In this document: piece after piece, positions 22,737 through 29,691 of the stretch
Numbering within the stretch: the stretch's first letter is position 1
Layout: every line of letters begins with the position of its first letter
Assembly: GCA_038329645.1 (NCBI GenBank)
Contig: JBBQNG010000014.1
Location: 1-29,691, forward strand
Reading direction: 5' to 3'
DNA from: SZAS-79 sp038329645
Lineage (GTDB): Bacteria > Pseudomonadota > Gammaproteobacteria > Burkholderiales > SG8-39
Length of the DNA stretch: 29,691 nucleotides
Made by a program: the position numbers and the translations under genes
The notes under the pieces: model-generated
The model's database searches: none
Told to the model about the DNA's origin: nothing
Seen by the model: the letters and a program-made list of their open reading frames with translations, nothing else

Positions 22737-24377
22737 CTACTCGATGGCGGAGGCGGACTTCGCCTGCTCGCGCAGCATGAATTTCTGGATCTTGCCCGTC
22801 GAGGTCTTGGGCAGCGTGCCGAAGACCACCCGCTTGGGCGCCTTGAACCGCGCCATGTGCCGGCGGCAGAATTCGATGATCTCGCCCTCGGTGGCGCTCG
22901 CGCCCGTTTTGAGCTCGACGAACGCGCAAGGCGTCTCGCCCCATTTCGGGTCGGGCTGCGCGACCACGGCCGCCGCCATGACCGCCGCGTGGCGGTATAG
23001 GATGTCCTCGACCTCTATCGAGGAGATATTCTCGCCTCCGGAAATGATCACATCCTTGGAGCGGTCCTTGATCTTCACGTAACCGTCCGGGTACACGACT
23101 GCGAGGTCGCCAGAATGGAACCAGCCGCCCTCGAACGCCTCGCGTGTGGCCGCCGGATTCTTGAGGTACCCCTTCATGGTTATGTTGCCGCGGAACATGA
23201 TCTCGCCCATCGTCTCGCCGTCGGCGGGCACCGCTTTCATCGTCGCCGGGTCCATCACGGCGACCGCCTCCTGCACGGGATAGCGGACACCCTGCCGCCC
23301 GTTGAGGCGCGCCTGCTCCGCGAGCGGCAGGCTGGCCCATTCCTCGTGCTTGGCACAGACCGTCGCCGGGCCGTAGACCTCGGTCAACCCGTACACGTGG
23401 GTGATCGAGAAGCCCATCTGCTCCATGCCCTCGAGGATCGCCGCCGGCGGCGCCGCACCGGCGACCAGGCAGCTGACCTTGTGCGCGATGCCTTTTTTGA
23501 GTTCTTCGGGCGCGTTGATCAGGGTCTGGTGGACGATAGGCGCGCCGCAATAGTGGCTCACGCCGTATTCGCGGATCGCGTTCAGGATCGGCCCGGCCTC
23601 GACCTTGCGCAGGCAGACGTTGGTCCCCGCGTTGGCGGCCATCGTCCACGGAAAGCACCAGCCGTTGCAATGGAACATCGGCAGTGTCCACAGGTAAACC
23701 GCGTGGTGCGGCATCGCCCAGACCATGATGTTGCCGACCGCGTTCAGGTAGGCGCCGCGATGATGGGTCACGACGCCCTTGGGATTGCCGGTCGTGCCCG
23801 ACGTGTAGCCCAGGGCGATCGCCTGCCATTCGTCCGCCGGGCCGCCCCACGGGTAGTCCGGGTCGCCTTCGAGCAGCAGCGCCTCGTAGTCCTTCTCGCC
23901 AAGCAGCTTGCCGCCGGCGAACGCGGGGTCGTCCACATCGATCACGGCAGGCTTGTTCTGCGCCAGCGCCAGCGCCTTTTCGACGATCGGCGAATACTCG
24001 CGGTCCGTGATCAGCAGCTTCGCGCCGCCGTGGTCGAGCATGAAGGCGAGCGACTCGGCGTCCAGCCGCGTGTTTAGCGCGTTGAGCACAGCGCCCGTGA
24101 CCGGCACGCCGAAATGCGCCTCGTACATCGGCGGGGTGTTGGGCAGCATCACGGCCACCGTGTCGCCCAGGCCGATACCGCGTTTGGCCAACGCTGAAGC
24201 CAGCCGCCGGCAGCGCCCGAAAGCCTCGCGCCAGGTGTAACGCCGGGCGCCATGGATAACCGCAACCCGGTCAGGGTAGACGCTCGCGGTGCGCTCGATG
24301 AACGTAAGCGGCGTGAGCGGGGCGTAGTTGGCCGGGGTCTTGTCGAGGTCCTGCTCGTAGGGATTGGGCTTGCTCAT
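22737..24377 (-). CDS. AMP-forming acyl-CoA synthetase (ANL superfamily)
   Basis: A 546-residue ligase that activates a carboxylic acid with ATP to acyl-AMP and then acyl-CoA. P-loop YTSGTTGNPKG is at 191-201, VYGLTEVYGPA is the adenine-binding motif, GWFHSGDLAVVYPDGYVKIKDRSKDVIISGGENISSIEVED is the hinge region, and PKTSTGKIQKFMLR holds the C-terminal catalytic Lys. Sequence style (FIERTASVYPDRVAVIHG, TLPMFHCNGWCFPW) fits the medium/long-chain or AlkK-like branch. ATG 24377 is chosen, with GAGGG upstream on the minus strand. It is the first gene of the eight-gene operon, suggesting that the ABC system imports a carboxylic acid that this enzyme activates. The substrate is not predictable. Confidence 0.94.
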   Translation of the reverse strand: MSKPNPYEQDLDKTPANYAPLTPLTFIERTASVYPDRVAVIHGARRYTWREAFGRCRRLASALAKRGIGLGDTVAVMLPNTPPMYEAHFGVPVTGAVLNALNTRLDAESLAFMLDHGGAKLLITDREYSPIVEKALALAQNKPAVIDVDDPAFAGGKLLGEKDYEALLLEGDPDYPWGGPADEWQAIALGYTSGTTGNPKGVVTHHRGAYLNAVGNIMVWAMPHHAVYLWTLPMFHCNGWCFPWTMAANAGTNVCLRKVEAGPILNAIREYGVSHYCGAPIVHQTLINAPEELKKGIAHKVSCLVAGAAPPAAILEGMEQMGFSITHVYGLTEVYGPATVCAKHEEWASLPLAEQARLNGRQGVRYPVQEAVAVMDPATMKAVPADGETMGEIMFRGNITMKGYLKNPAATREAFEGGWFHSGDLAVVYPDGYVKIKDRSKDVIISGGENISSIEVEDILYRHAAVMAAAVVAQPDPKWGETPCAFVELKTGASATEGEIIEFCRRHMARFKAPKRVVFGTLPKTSTGKIQKFMLREQAKSASAIE

Positions 24378-24416
24378 CGAAAACCCTCGTAAGCGCGCTT
24401 TTGCATACCGGATCGA

Positions 24417-24422
24417 AGTATA
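24417..24422 (-). promoter_or_regulatory. Candidate -10 box of the acyl-CoA synthetase/Liv operon
   Basis: On the minus strand TATACT lies 39 bases before the ATG at 24377, leaving room for a leader of about 30 bases. No good -35 is seen at 16-18 bases, so an activator may be needed if this is the promoter. Confidence 0.4.
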
Positions 24423-24525
24423 GCGCCACGCCGGCCGGGTTCCGGGGAGTGGCATCCGTGCGCCATTCTATTTTTCCAAAACAGGCAATAAAATTGGCCT
24501 GGACGGCGCGCCAGTCGCAGATCTA

Positions 24526-24543
24526 CATGAATAAATGTTCATG
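24526..24543. promoter_or_regulatory. Perfect dyad CATGAA-N6-TTCATG, candidate operator
   Basis: CATGAATAAATGTTCATG has perfect 6-base arms around TAAATG. It lies in the divergent 263-base region between the acyl-CoA synthetase operon and the histidine kinase gene. The size and symmetry fit a dimeric helix-turn-helix regulator such as the TetR/FadR types controlling acyl-CoA genes. No regulator gene is adjacent. Confidence 0.4.
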
Positions 24544-24640
24544 AAAGTCCACCAATACATCGTGCGCCGGCAGGATGAGGGCGCGCGACCCGTTCGGGGT
24601 AAGATTATGCGCGCAGTACGCTCGCCGGACTGGGTTCAAA

Positions 24641-26092
24641 ATGGCCGACCGCAACATGGATTTTCTCGCTGCCCTCGTCGACTCGGCGCAAGACGCCATC
24701 GTCGGCGTCGATCTCCAGGGCATCCTCACAAGCTGGAACTGCGGCGCCGAAACGCTGTTTGGCTACAGCGCGCTCGAAGCGATCGGCAGCCCGGTGACCC
24801 TGCTCGTGCCTCCTAGCTGCGACGACGAAGCGGCCAGTGTGATGGGGCGCGTCCGCCGCGGGGAAAGGGTCGCCCACTTCGAGACGGTCCGCCGCAGGAA
24901 AGACGGCCGCTTGGTGGACATCTCGCTGACCGCCTCCCCTGTTATGGATGCGCGCGGCGCGATCGTCGGCACCTCGGAAATAGCGCGCGATGTTTCCGGA
25001 CGCAAGCAGTCCGAGGACGCCGTACGCATGGCCGGGGAACGCTTCCGCCTGCTGGCCGAGACGATCCCCCAGAAGATGTGCACGGCGACCGCCGACGGCC
25101 TGATCGACTACCTGAACCCGCAGTGGGTCGAGTACACCGGCCTGCCGTTCGAAAAAATCAGGCAAAAGGGATCGACCACGTTCATTCACCCGGACGATGT
25201 GGCCGAGAACATCCGCGTCTGGAAGCACTCGGTCACGACCGGAGAGCCGTTTCAGTTCGAGCATCGCCTGCGCCGCGCCGACGGGGAGTACCGCTGGCAC
25301 ATGAGCAGGGCCACCGCATTGAAGGACGGGCGCGGCAAGGTCCTGATGTGGGTCAGCTCGAACACCGACATCCACGACGTCAAGGAATCCGACCGGCGCA
25401 AGGAGGAGTTCCTGGCGCTGCTTGGACACGAATTGCGCAATCCGCTCGCCCCGATCAGCAATGCCCTGCATGTCCTCGCGCGCTCCGGCGGAAAGCCGGA
25501 AATCGACGGCCCCGCGATCGAGCTGCTGCAACGCCAGTTCGCCCAGGTCGTCCGGCTGGTCGACGACCTGCTCGACGTGAGCCGGATCAGCCAGGGCAAG
25601 ATCGCGCTGCGCCAGGAGCGCATCGACCTGGCTTCCGTGATCGACCACGCTGCCGAAGCCTGCCGGGTGCATGTCGAGCGCATGGCCCAGGACCTCGTGA
25701 TCGCCTTGCCGGAGGAGCCGCTCCTCGTGGACGCCGATCCCGTGAGGCTGGCGCAGCTGGTGGGCAATCTGCTGAACAACGCCTCGAAATACACCCAAAG
25801 GGGAGGTCATATCCGCCTCAGCGCCGGACGCGAAGGCGCTCATGCCACGATCCGGGTCGAGGATAACGGCGTCGGCATCGCCGCCCACCAACTGCCGCGG
25901 ATCTTCGAGATGTTCATGCAGGTCAGGGAATCGGTTGATCGCGCCCAAGGCGGGCTGGGTCTCGGGCTGTCGCTCGTGAAGCAGCTTGTCGAACTGCACG
26001 GCGGCACGGTCGAGGCCCAAAGCGAGGGCCTCGGGAGCGGCGCTAGTTTTGTCGTGCGCCTGCCTCTAATGGATCAGCAGGCAAGCCCCTAG
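24641..26092 (+). CDS. PAS-PAS sensor histidine kinase
   Basis: A 483-residue kinase from ATG 24641. Residues 4-125 are a PAS domain (LVDSAQDAIVGVDLQGILTSWNCGAETLFGYS), and about 135-255 a second PAS/PAC unit ending WVSSNTDIHDVKE. The HisKA box FLALLGHELRNPLAPISNAL carries the phospho-accepting His. The ATPase has NLLNNASKYT (N box), DNGVGI (G1), IFEMFMQ (F) and GGLGLGLSLVKQLVELHGG (G2). No transmembrane segment or receiver domain is present, so it should be a soluble sensor. No response regulator is adjacent; the receiver-GGDEF protein at 1725 is a possible distant partner. Upstream codons to 24575 are open but unlike a domain. Its stop overlaps the convergent dnaQ stop. Confidence 0.93.
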   Translation: MADRNMDFLAALVDSAQDAIVGVDLQGILTSWNCGAETLFGYSALEAIGSPVTLLVPPSCDDEAASVMGRVRRGERVAHFETVRRRKDGRLVDISLTASPVMDARGAIVGTSEIARDVSGRKQSEDAVRMAGERFRLLAETIPQKMCTATADGLIDYLNPQWVEYTGLPFEKIRQKGSTTFIHPDDVAENIRVWKHSVTTGEPFQFEHRLRRADGEYRWHMSRATALKDGRGKVLMWVSSNTDIHDVKESDRRKEEFLALLGHELRNPLAPISNALHVLARSGGKPEIDGPAIELLQRQFAQVVRLVDDLLDVSRISQGKIALRQERIDLASVIDHAAEACRVHVERMAQDLVIALPEEPLLVDADPVRLAQLVGNLLNNASKYTQRGGHIRLSAGREGAHATIRVEDNGVGIAAHQLPRIFEMFMQVRESVDRAQGGLGLGLSLVKQLVELHGGTVEAQSEGLGSGASFVVRLPLMDQQASP

Positions 26093-26095
26093 GGG
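26086..26095. other. CCCCTAGGGG palindrome holding two convergent stop codons
   Basis: The kinase TAG (26090-26092, plus) and the dnaQ TAG (26089-26091, minus) overlap in the CTAG at the centre of a perfect 10-base palindrome. The genes are convergent with no intergenic space, so any terminator for one must lie inside the other. Confidence 0.8.
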
Positions 26096-26808
26096 TCTGC
26101 CACGGCGCCGGCCTGCAATCGCCACAAGGTGCGGCCTTTCGACTCCTTGTCGATCGCCGCGAGGATCTTCTCGTGCTCCGCAAGCTCGTCGATGGTCGCC
26201 ATCAGAACCACCAGGGCCGAGGCATCGAATGTCGCCGTGCCCCCGCCGACGGTGGGCGGCGAATCCGTCTCCACGATCAGGCTTTCCTGGCCGCGCGACA
26301 TGGCGAGGTGGACCTCGGCAAGGAGCGAGGCATCGAGCAGCGCGCCGTGCAGGGTGCGCCGCGAATTGTCGACGCCGTAGCGCTCGCACAGGGCATCGAG
26401 GTTGTTCTTCTTGCCCGGATGCAGCTCGCGCGCCCGCACAAGCGTGTCGGTCACGCTGAGGCAATGGTCGCTGAGCTTTCCCAATCCCGCCATGCCCAGT
26501 TCCTGGTCGAGGAACTCCACGTCGAACGCGGCGTTGTGGATGACGAGCTCGGCGCCGCGCACGTACTCGAGGAAATCCTTCGCCACTTCGGCGAATTTCG
26601 GCTTGTCGGCGAGAAACTCCGTGGAGAGCCCGTGCACTCGCTCGGCCCCTTCCTCGCTCGGACGCCCCGGGTTGAGATAGGCGTGAAAGCGGTTCTCGGT
26701 CATGCGCCTGTCGAGGATCTCGATGCAGCCGATCTCGACCACGCGATCGCCCATGCGCGCGTTGAGTCCCGTCGTTTCGGTGTCGAGCACCACCAGGCGG
26801 AGCGCCAT
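26089..26808 (-). CDS. dnaQ: DNA polymerase III epsilon subunit, 3'-5' proofreading exonuclease
   Basis: A 239-residue DEDDh exonuclease. Exo I is VVLDTETTGL with Asp9 and Glu11, Exo II is VIHNAAFDVEFLD, and Exo III is HGALLDASLLAEVHLAM. It removes mismatched 3' ends within the polymerase III core, with two metal ions. The C-terminal 50 residues, which bind the polymerase alpha subunit, are family-like (VVLMATIDELAEHEKILAAIDKESKG). ATG 26808 is chosen because the protein normally starts right at Exo I and the codon overlaps the rnhA stop by one base (TGATG on the minus strand). The rnhA-dnaQ neighbourhood is conserved in Proteobacteria; here both genes are on the same strand, whereas E. coli has them divergent. 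Confidence 0.96.
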   Translation of the reverse strand: MALRLVVLDTETTGLNARMGDRVVEIGCIEILDRRMTENRFHAYLNPGRPSEEGAERVHGLSTEFLADKPKFAEVAKDFLEYVRGAELVIHNAAFDVEFLDQELGMAGLGKLSDHCLSVTDTLVRARELHPGKKNNLDALCERYGVDNSRRTLHGALLDASLLAEVHLAMSRGQESLIVETDSPPTVGGGTATFDASALVVLMATIDELAEHEKILAAIDKESKGRTLWRLQAGAVADP

Positions 26809-27254
26809 CAGCCTCCCCCTGCGTTTTCGATGCCCAGGTTCGCCAGCTCGTCCGCGCGCTCGTTGCCGGGATTTCCCGCGTGGCCCTTCACCCAGCGCCA
26901 ATCTATTTTATGGGTATGCGTCGCGGCCTCGAGCCGGCGCCACAGGTCCTCGTTCTTCACCGGCTTCTTGTCGGCGGTCTTCCAGCCACGCCTTTTCCAT
27001 GCGTGGATCCATTCGGAGATCCCCTTCTGCACGTACTGCGAATCCGTATAAAGCGTTACCGTGCTCGGCCGCTTTAGGGTCTCCAGGGCGCTGATCACCG
27101 CCATCAGCTCCATGCGGTTGTTGGTGGTCGGCGACTCGCCCCCGAAGATTTCCTTGCGCTTGCCGTCCTTGGACAGCAGAGCGCCCCAGCCGCCGGGGCC
27201 CGGATTGCCCTTGCACGCGCCGTCGGCGTAAATCTCAACCGTGTCTTCAGGCAT
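26808..27254 (-). CDS. rnhA: Ribonuclease HI
   Basis: A 148-residue enzyme degrading the RNA of RNA-DNA hybrids. The catalytic set is complete: Asp11 (IYADGACKGNPGPGGWG), Glu49 (TNNRMELMA), Asp71 (LYTDSQYV) and the last Asp in GHAGNPGNERADELA, with the His of WVKGHAG. The length equals E. coli RNase HI within a few residues. ATG 27254 (MPEDTVEIYADG) is preferred on homology; ATG 27272 would add six residues. In either case the start overlaps the end of the methyltransferase gene (by 8 or 26 bases), and the stop overlaps the dnaQ start, so the three genes are probably translated from one message. Confidence 0.96.
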   Translation of the reverse strand: MPEDTVEIYADGACKGNPGPGGWGALLSKDGKRKEIFGGESPTTNNRMELMAVISALETLKRPSTVTLYTDSQYVQKGISEWIHAWKRRGWKTADKKPVKNEDLWRRLEAATHTHKIDWRWVKGHAGNPGNERADELANLGIENAGGG

Positions 27255-27996
27255 CTTCTTGCCTGTTGGCATGGCCGTTCGATTGGGTCACCGCGGCCAA
27301 CGCGCGAGCCGGTGAACGCTCGGTCTTCCAGGCCGGCGTCACGAGGCGCATGCCCACAGTTCGCTTGACGGCCCGCACTACATAGACGCCGCCCGCGATC
27401 GGCCACCAGCGCGCGCCGGCCTTTTCCATGAATGCGAAACGCGCCAGCCATTTCTCGCTTGCGAAGGGCGGCGCGTAGCAGCCGAACTTGCCGCCGTTCA
27501 GCTCGAACCCGAGCAGCTTGAGCCAGTCCTTCAGCCGCAGCAGCCCGAGCATGTGCGCATTCCATGGGTAGGCGGAACCGCGGCGCGCCAACGATTGCTT
27601 GAGGCCCCAGAACGACAGCGTGTTGAACCCGGAGATCACTATCTGCCCTTCAGGCATCAGCACCCGCTCGGCCTCGCGCAACACGCGATGGGGATCCGGG
27701 CTGAACTCGAGCACATGGGGTAGAACGAGCAAATCGACACTTTGCGAGGCGAGCGGCAGCTGGAGCGGGTCGGCCGTCACCGCAGCACCGGCGTCGAGCG
27801 AAAGGGGAAAGCGGTACGAAATCCGGTTGCGGCGCAGAAAATCGATGCCCGGCAGGCCCACCTGGACCGCCCGGAACCCAAATATGTCCTCGACCGCGTT
27901 ATCGAACTGGTCCAGCTCCCAGTCAAGGACATATTTCCCCGCCGGGGTTACAAACCAACTACTTAGGGACGAGTCGGCGGGCGCTACAATAGGCAT
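27247..27996 (-). CDS. SAM-dependent methyltransferase, YafS-like
   Basis: A 249-residue class I methyltransferase. The opening WFVTPAGKYVLDWELDQFDNAVEDIFGFRAVQVGLPGIDFL is typical of the proteobacterial protein encoded between gloB and rnhA (YafS in E. coli). DPLQLPLASQSVDLLVLPHVLEFSPDPHRVLREAERVLMPEGQIVISGFN is the Methyltransferase_11 core. The glycine-rich SAM loop of the first strand is weak, as the region before TADPLQLP lacks a clear GxGxG, so cofactor binding is inferred from the later motifs. The substrate is not known even for YafS. The start ATG at 27996 lies only 11 bases (or 2, see gloB) from the divergent gloB start. Confidence 0.88.
   Translation of the reverse strand: MPIVAPADSSLSSWFVTPAGKYVLDWELDQFDNAVEDIFGFRAVQVGLPGIDFLRRNRISYRFPLSLDAGAAVTADPLQLPLASQSVDLLVLPHVLEFSPDPHRVLREAERVLMPEGQIVISGFNTLSFWGLKQSLARRGSAYPWNAHMLGLLRLKDWLKLLGFELNGGKFGCYAPPFASEKWLARFAFMEKAGARWWPIAGGVYVVRAVKRTVGMRLVTPAWKTERSPARALAAVTQSNGHANRQEDA
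27985..27990 (+). promoter_or_regulatory. Candidate -10 box TACAAT for gloB
   Basis: TACAAT ends 8 bases before ATG 27999 and 17 before ATG 28008. Transcription from it would give gloB no leader or one of about 10 bases. The -35 region (about 27962-27967, CTTAGG) is poor, and the box lies inside the first codons of the divergent methyltransferase gene. Confidence 0.35.
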
Positions 27997-28007
27997 AGAT
28001 GGAAAAA

Positions 28008-28769
28008 ATGAAAATCGTGCCGCTGAAGGCGTTCAAGGACAACTATATCTGGACGCTGCGCAATTCGACTCACGCGGCTGTCGTCGATCCGGGCGAAGCG
28101 CAGCCCGTTCTCGATTACCTCGCCGCCGAGGGGCTCGCGCTGGCCGCCATCCTCGCCACCCACCACCATCCGGACCACGTGGGCGGCATTGCAGAAATCC
28201 TGCGTTCGCATCCTTGCCCCGTGTACGGCCCGAAGAACGAGCCCATTCCCACCCTTACGCAGCCGGTTTCCGAAGGCGACCCGGTGCGGATCCCCGAAAT
28301 CGGCGCCGAATTCTCCGTGCTCGACATTCCCGGACATACGCGGGCGCATATTGCATATTATGGCTTAGAGTCGTTGTTCTGTGGCGACACGCTCTTTGCA
28401 TGCGGGTGCGGCCGGGTGTTCGAAGGCACGCCCGAGCAGATGTTCGCATCGCTGTCCAAGCTGCTCGCATTGCCGGATGCAACCAAGGTCTATTGCGGCC
28501 ACGAGTACACCCTCGCGAACATGCAGTTCGCCAAGGCCGTCGAGCCGGCGAACATGGCACTCGCAGCGCGCGAGAAGCGCGACCAGGCCCTCAGGGATCG
28601 CGGCCTGCCGACGCTCCCCTCCACGCTGGGCGACGAGAAGGCGACCAATCCTTTCTTGCGCTGCCGCGAGCCGGCCGTCATCGAATCGGCCAACAAATAC
28701 CTCGGCTCGCGCATCGGCGACCCGGTAAGCGTGTTCTCCGCCATCCGCCAGTGGAAGAACGTCTTCTAG
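28008..28769 (+). CDS. gloB: Hydroxyacylglutathione hydrolase (glyoxalase II)
   Basis: A 253-residue metallo-beta-lactamase-fold hydrolase that splits S-D-lactoylglutathione into D-lactate and glutathione, the second step of methylglyoxal detoxification. THHHPDH at 51-57 is the binuclear metal motif. GHTRAHIAYYG, LFCGDTLFACGCGRVFEGTPEQM and VYCGHEYTLANMQFA supply the remaining ligands and glutathione contacts, and the C-terminal helical domain ends RQWKNVF. ATG 28008 is preferred because it gives the same distance to DNYIW as E. coli GloB; ATG 27999 would add three residues. It is followed 13 bases later by mltD, as in other Proteobacteria. Confidence 0.96.
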   Translation: MKIVPLKAFKDNYIWTLRNSTHAAVVDPGEAQPVLDYLAAEGLALAAILATHHHPDHVGGIAEILRSHPCPVYGPKNEPIPTLTQPVSEGDPVRIPEIGAEFSVLDIPGHTRAHIAYYGLESLFCGDTLFACGCGRVFEGTPEQMFASLSKLLALPDATKVYCGHEYTLANMQFAKAVEPANMALAAREKRDQALRDRGLPTLPSTLGDEKATNPFLRCREPAVIESANKYLGSRIGDPVSVFSAIRQWKNVF

Positions 28770-28782
28770 TGGAGGCCCACCG

Positions 28783-29691
28783 ATGAAGACGCGGGCGTCC
28801 GGGTACCTGATGCTCGCCGCGCTCCTGGCCGGATGCGCAACGCAGCCCGAAGCGCCCGTGACCCCCTCGGCCAGGGAAACGCGCGTTCCCTTCCAGGTCG
28901 GCAAGGCTGCGCGCACGGCCGAAACGGCAAAGTCTGCGACCCCTCCGGTCAAGGCGCTCGATGCCGCCCACCTGCCGCCGTTCGACGGCGAGAAGCGCGA
29001 GATCAAGGAAGCATTGCGCGGCGTGCCCACCGTCGACCGGACAGTGCAGCCAGACGACCTTTGGGAGCGCATCCGGGCCGGGTTTTCGATGCCCAACCTC
29101 GAAGGCCCCATCGTTCAGGATCGCACGGCATGGTACGCGGCGCGTCCCGAGGCGCTGAAGAGAATGTTCGAGCGCAGCCGCCGCTACCTCTATCACATCG
29201 TCGAAGAGCTCGAAAAGCGCGGCATGCCGACCGAGCTCGCGCTGCTGCCGATGGTGGAAAGCTCGTTCAATCCGATGGCCTACTCGCGCGCCCATGCATC
29301 GGGCCTTTGGCAGTTCATCCCCGGCACCGGCAAGCGCTATGAGCTGGCGCAGAACTGGTGGTACGACGGACGCCGCGACATAGTCGCCTCCACCTCGGCC
29401 GCGCTCGACTACCTCAAGGACATCTACGAGATGAACGGCGACTGGCATCTGGCGCTTGCGTCCTACAACTGGGGCGAGAATGCGGTGGCCAGGGCGGTCG
29501 AGCGCAACAAGGCCGCCGGCCTGCCGATCGACTACTCGAGCCTGCGCATGCCCGAGGAGACCCGCTACTACGTCCCCAAGCTGCAGGCGCTCAAGAACAT
29601 CATCGCCAATCCCGCCCCGTTCGGCGTGGTCCTCGACCCGATCCCCAAGCAGCCCTATTTCGCCACCACCCGGGTGCAGGACATCGATATC
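28783..29691 (+). CDS. mltD: Membrane-bound lytic murein transglycosylase D, N-terminal part (cut by window end)
   Basis: 303 codons are visible, and the frame is open to the last base. ATG 28783 has GGAGG at 28771-28775. A lipoprotein signal MKTRASGYLMLAALLAGC places the acylated Cys at 18, so the protein is anchored in a membrane, probably the outer one. The lytic transglycosylase domain begins around residue 130: LALLPMVESSFNPMAYSRAHASGLWQFIPGTG with catalytic Glu159, then LASYNWGENAVARAVERN and PEETRYYVPKLQALKNII. It cleaves the MurNAc-GlcNAc bond, forming 1,6-anhydro ends. The LysM repeats usual for MltD would lie beyond the window. The gloB neighbourhood supports the assignment. Confidence 0.94.
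   Translation, partial: MKTRASGYLMLAALLAGCATQPEAPVTPSARETRVPFQVGKAARTAETAKSATPPVKALDAAHLPPFDGEKREIKEALRGVPTVDRTVQPDDLWERIRAGFSMPNLEGPIVQDRTAWYAARPEALKRMFERSRRYLYHIVEELEKRGMPTELALLPMVESSFNPMAYSRAHASGLWQFIPGTGKRYELAQNWWYDGRRDIVASTSAALDYLKDIYEMNGDWHLALASYNWGENAVARAVERNKAAGLPIDYSSLRMPEETRYYVPKLQALKNIIANPAPFGVVLDPIPKQPYFATTRVQDIDI

Noticed and set aside
21660..23000. 446-codon plus-strand frame across the LivG/crotonase/ligase genes
   Set aside because: It is antisense to three well-supported genes and crosses their boundaries. The composition is typical of GC-driven open frames.
24527..24544. Five-codon mini-frame (ATG to TGA, MNKCS) upstream of the kinase
   Set aside because: It coincides with the CATGAA/TTCATG dyad, which explains both the ATG and the TGA. 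It has no ribosome site.

Overview
The window is a GC-rich stretch of a bacterial chromosome. The best guess is a Betaproteobacterium of the Burkholderiales type. The grounds are three Bug/TctC-type periplasmic binding proteins, dense CoA-thioester catabolism genes, and a mltD-gloB-methyltransferase-rnhA-dnaQ block in the order known from Proteobacteria. This is inference from gene content; no 16S or other marker is present.

Layout. (1) 1-2651, plus strand: the end of a MaoC-type hotdog hydratase, a pyrimidine-dimer glycosylase overlapping a hotdog thioesterase, a small coiled-coil protein, and a receiver-GGDEF diguanylate cyclase. (2) 2820-13366, plus strand: a tightly packed catabolic cluster containing a Bug binding protein, an AidB-like acyl-CoA dehydrogenase, two overlapping class III CoA-transferases, a D-2-hydroxyacid dehydrogenase, an enolase-superfamily (mandelate racemase-like) enzyme, two more Bug proteins and a second acyl-CoA dehydrogenase. 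No TctA/TctB permease is present. (3) 13367-15928: a visibly AT-richer accessory segment with two unrecognised membrane-associated proteins (one with ankyrin-like and zinc-ribbon parts), a PIN-domain toxin-antitoxin pair and short repeats. (4) 15929-24377, minus strand: an apparent eight-gene operon, read from high to low coordinates, of acyl-CoA synthetase, ECHDC3-like crotonase, LivG, LivF, substrate-binding protein, LivH, LivM and a DadA-like FAD oxidoreductase. (5) 24641-26092, plus strand: an orphan double-PAS histidine kinase. (6) 26089-29691: dnaQ, rnhA and a YafS-like methyltransferase on the minus strand, then gloB and the start of mltD on the plus strand.

Working together. Regions 2 and 4 each pair periplasmic solute capture with acyl-CoA chemistry. 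Region 2 suggests capture of an organic (probably hydroxy- or di-) acid, CoA transfer onto it, and flavin-dependent oxidation. Region 4 suggests ABC import of a carboxylic acid, activation by the ligase and processing by the crotonase-fold protein. The substrates cannot be read from the sequence. The least explained parts are the permease-less Bug/CoA-transferase cluster and the accessory segment.
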